Source: Phenylobacterium deserti (lineage in GTDB: Bacteria; Pseudomonadota; Alphaproteobacteria; Caulobacterales; Caulobacteraceae). Taken from it: 64,000 bases of DNA. The position numbers and the translations under genes were made by a program. Below the pieces are notes generated by a model. That model saw only the letters and a list, made by a program, of their open reading frames with translations, searched no databases and had not been told where the DNA came from. Shown one piece after another: positions 63,939-64,000 of this stretch (the stretch's first letter is position 1; each line of letters starts with the position of its first letter). The stretch lies in contig CALQQB010000014.1 of the NCBI GenBank assembly GCA_943332615.1, forward strand, positions 1 to 64,000. The letters are read 5' to 3'.

Positions 63939-64000
63939 GCCGGACTCCCACGTCTCTTACGACGGGTCCGGTATGTGCGGTCTTGGGCTTAGCCTCGGTG

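Overview
The window is GC-rich, gene-dense alphaproteobacterial DNA. It most resembles a member of the Caulobacteraceae (Caulobacter or Phenylobacterium type). That placement is inferred from an RsaD/RsaE-like type I exporter next to a surface-polysaccharide locus, a divergent phaAB/phaR cluster, a split metH (separate homocysteine-binding and cobalamin proteins), metX-metW, and a fused ArsR-methyltransferase regulator. No 16S gene or other firm taxonomic marker is present.

Region 1 (1-3.5 kb) holds a type I secretion ABC protein, its membrane-fusion partner and the 5' end of the likely exported substrate, all on the minus strand. Region 2 (3.7-32.4 kb) is a large surface-glycan locus. It contains a DUF6270 protein, two proteins with a 39-residue repeat (one fused to a glycosyltransferase), a GT8-like enzyme, a sulfotransferase, and a three-gene set (GT2, small flippase, polytopic membrane protein) that looks like a lipid-linked glycan-decoration cassette. 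It continues with Wzm/Wzt ABC export, a P-type cation ATPase, an MFS transporter, UDP-galactopyranose mutase, more glycosyltransferases and a TylF-type methyltransferase. A 916-residue TPR/GT61/DegT fusion heads a three-gene operon there. A six-gene, translationally coupled minus-strand operon follows (SDR, PLP enzyme, FemAB-like, GNAT, beta-propeller, two-domain methyltransferase); its product is unknown.

Region 3 (32.5-35.6 kb) is a small accessory patch beside tRNA-Arg(ACG). It carries small unknown genes, an HTH operon, and fragments that look like a tyrosine recombinase and perhaps a transposase. Region 4 (35.7-53.8 kb) is mostly housekeeping: an unknown exported protein, P1 peptidase, gamma-glutamyltransferase, histidine kinase, pyrD-DUF952-sixA, metX-metW, DUF427, a frameshifted ABC1/UbiB kinase, a P-II protein, gloB with a divergent methyltransferase, and polyhydroxyalkanoate genes phaB, phaA and phaR.

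Region 5 (54-60 kb) is a methionine-cycle operon read right to left: ArsR-methyltransferase regulator, metF, metH homocysteine domain, an inverted pair of repeat elements, then the metH cobalamin/folate protein. A perfect 16-bp palindrome sits at the regulator's start. The end of the window has a VOC protein, a 2-hydroxyacid dehydrogenase, an MFS transporter and an RTX calcium-binding protein. With the exporter at the left edge, that RTX protein suggests a calcium-dependent secreted surface layer, anchored or decorated by the glycan made in region 2; this link is inference.

The best candidates for undescribed biology are the six-gene operon at 27.2-32.4 kb, the TPR-GT61-DegT fusion operon at 22.6-27.2 kb, and the repeat-protein/glycosyltransferase set at 4.5-8.7 kb. 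Family names come from motif recognition by eye; no database search was run.
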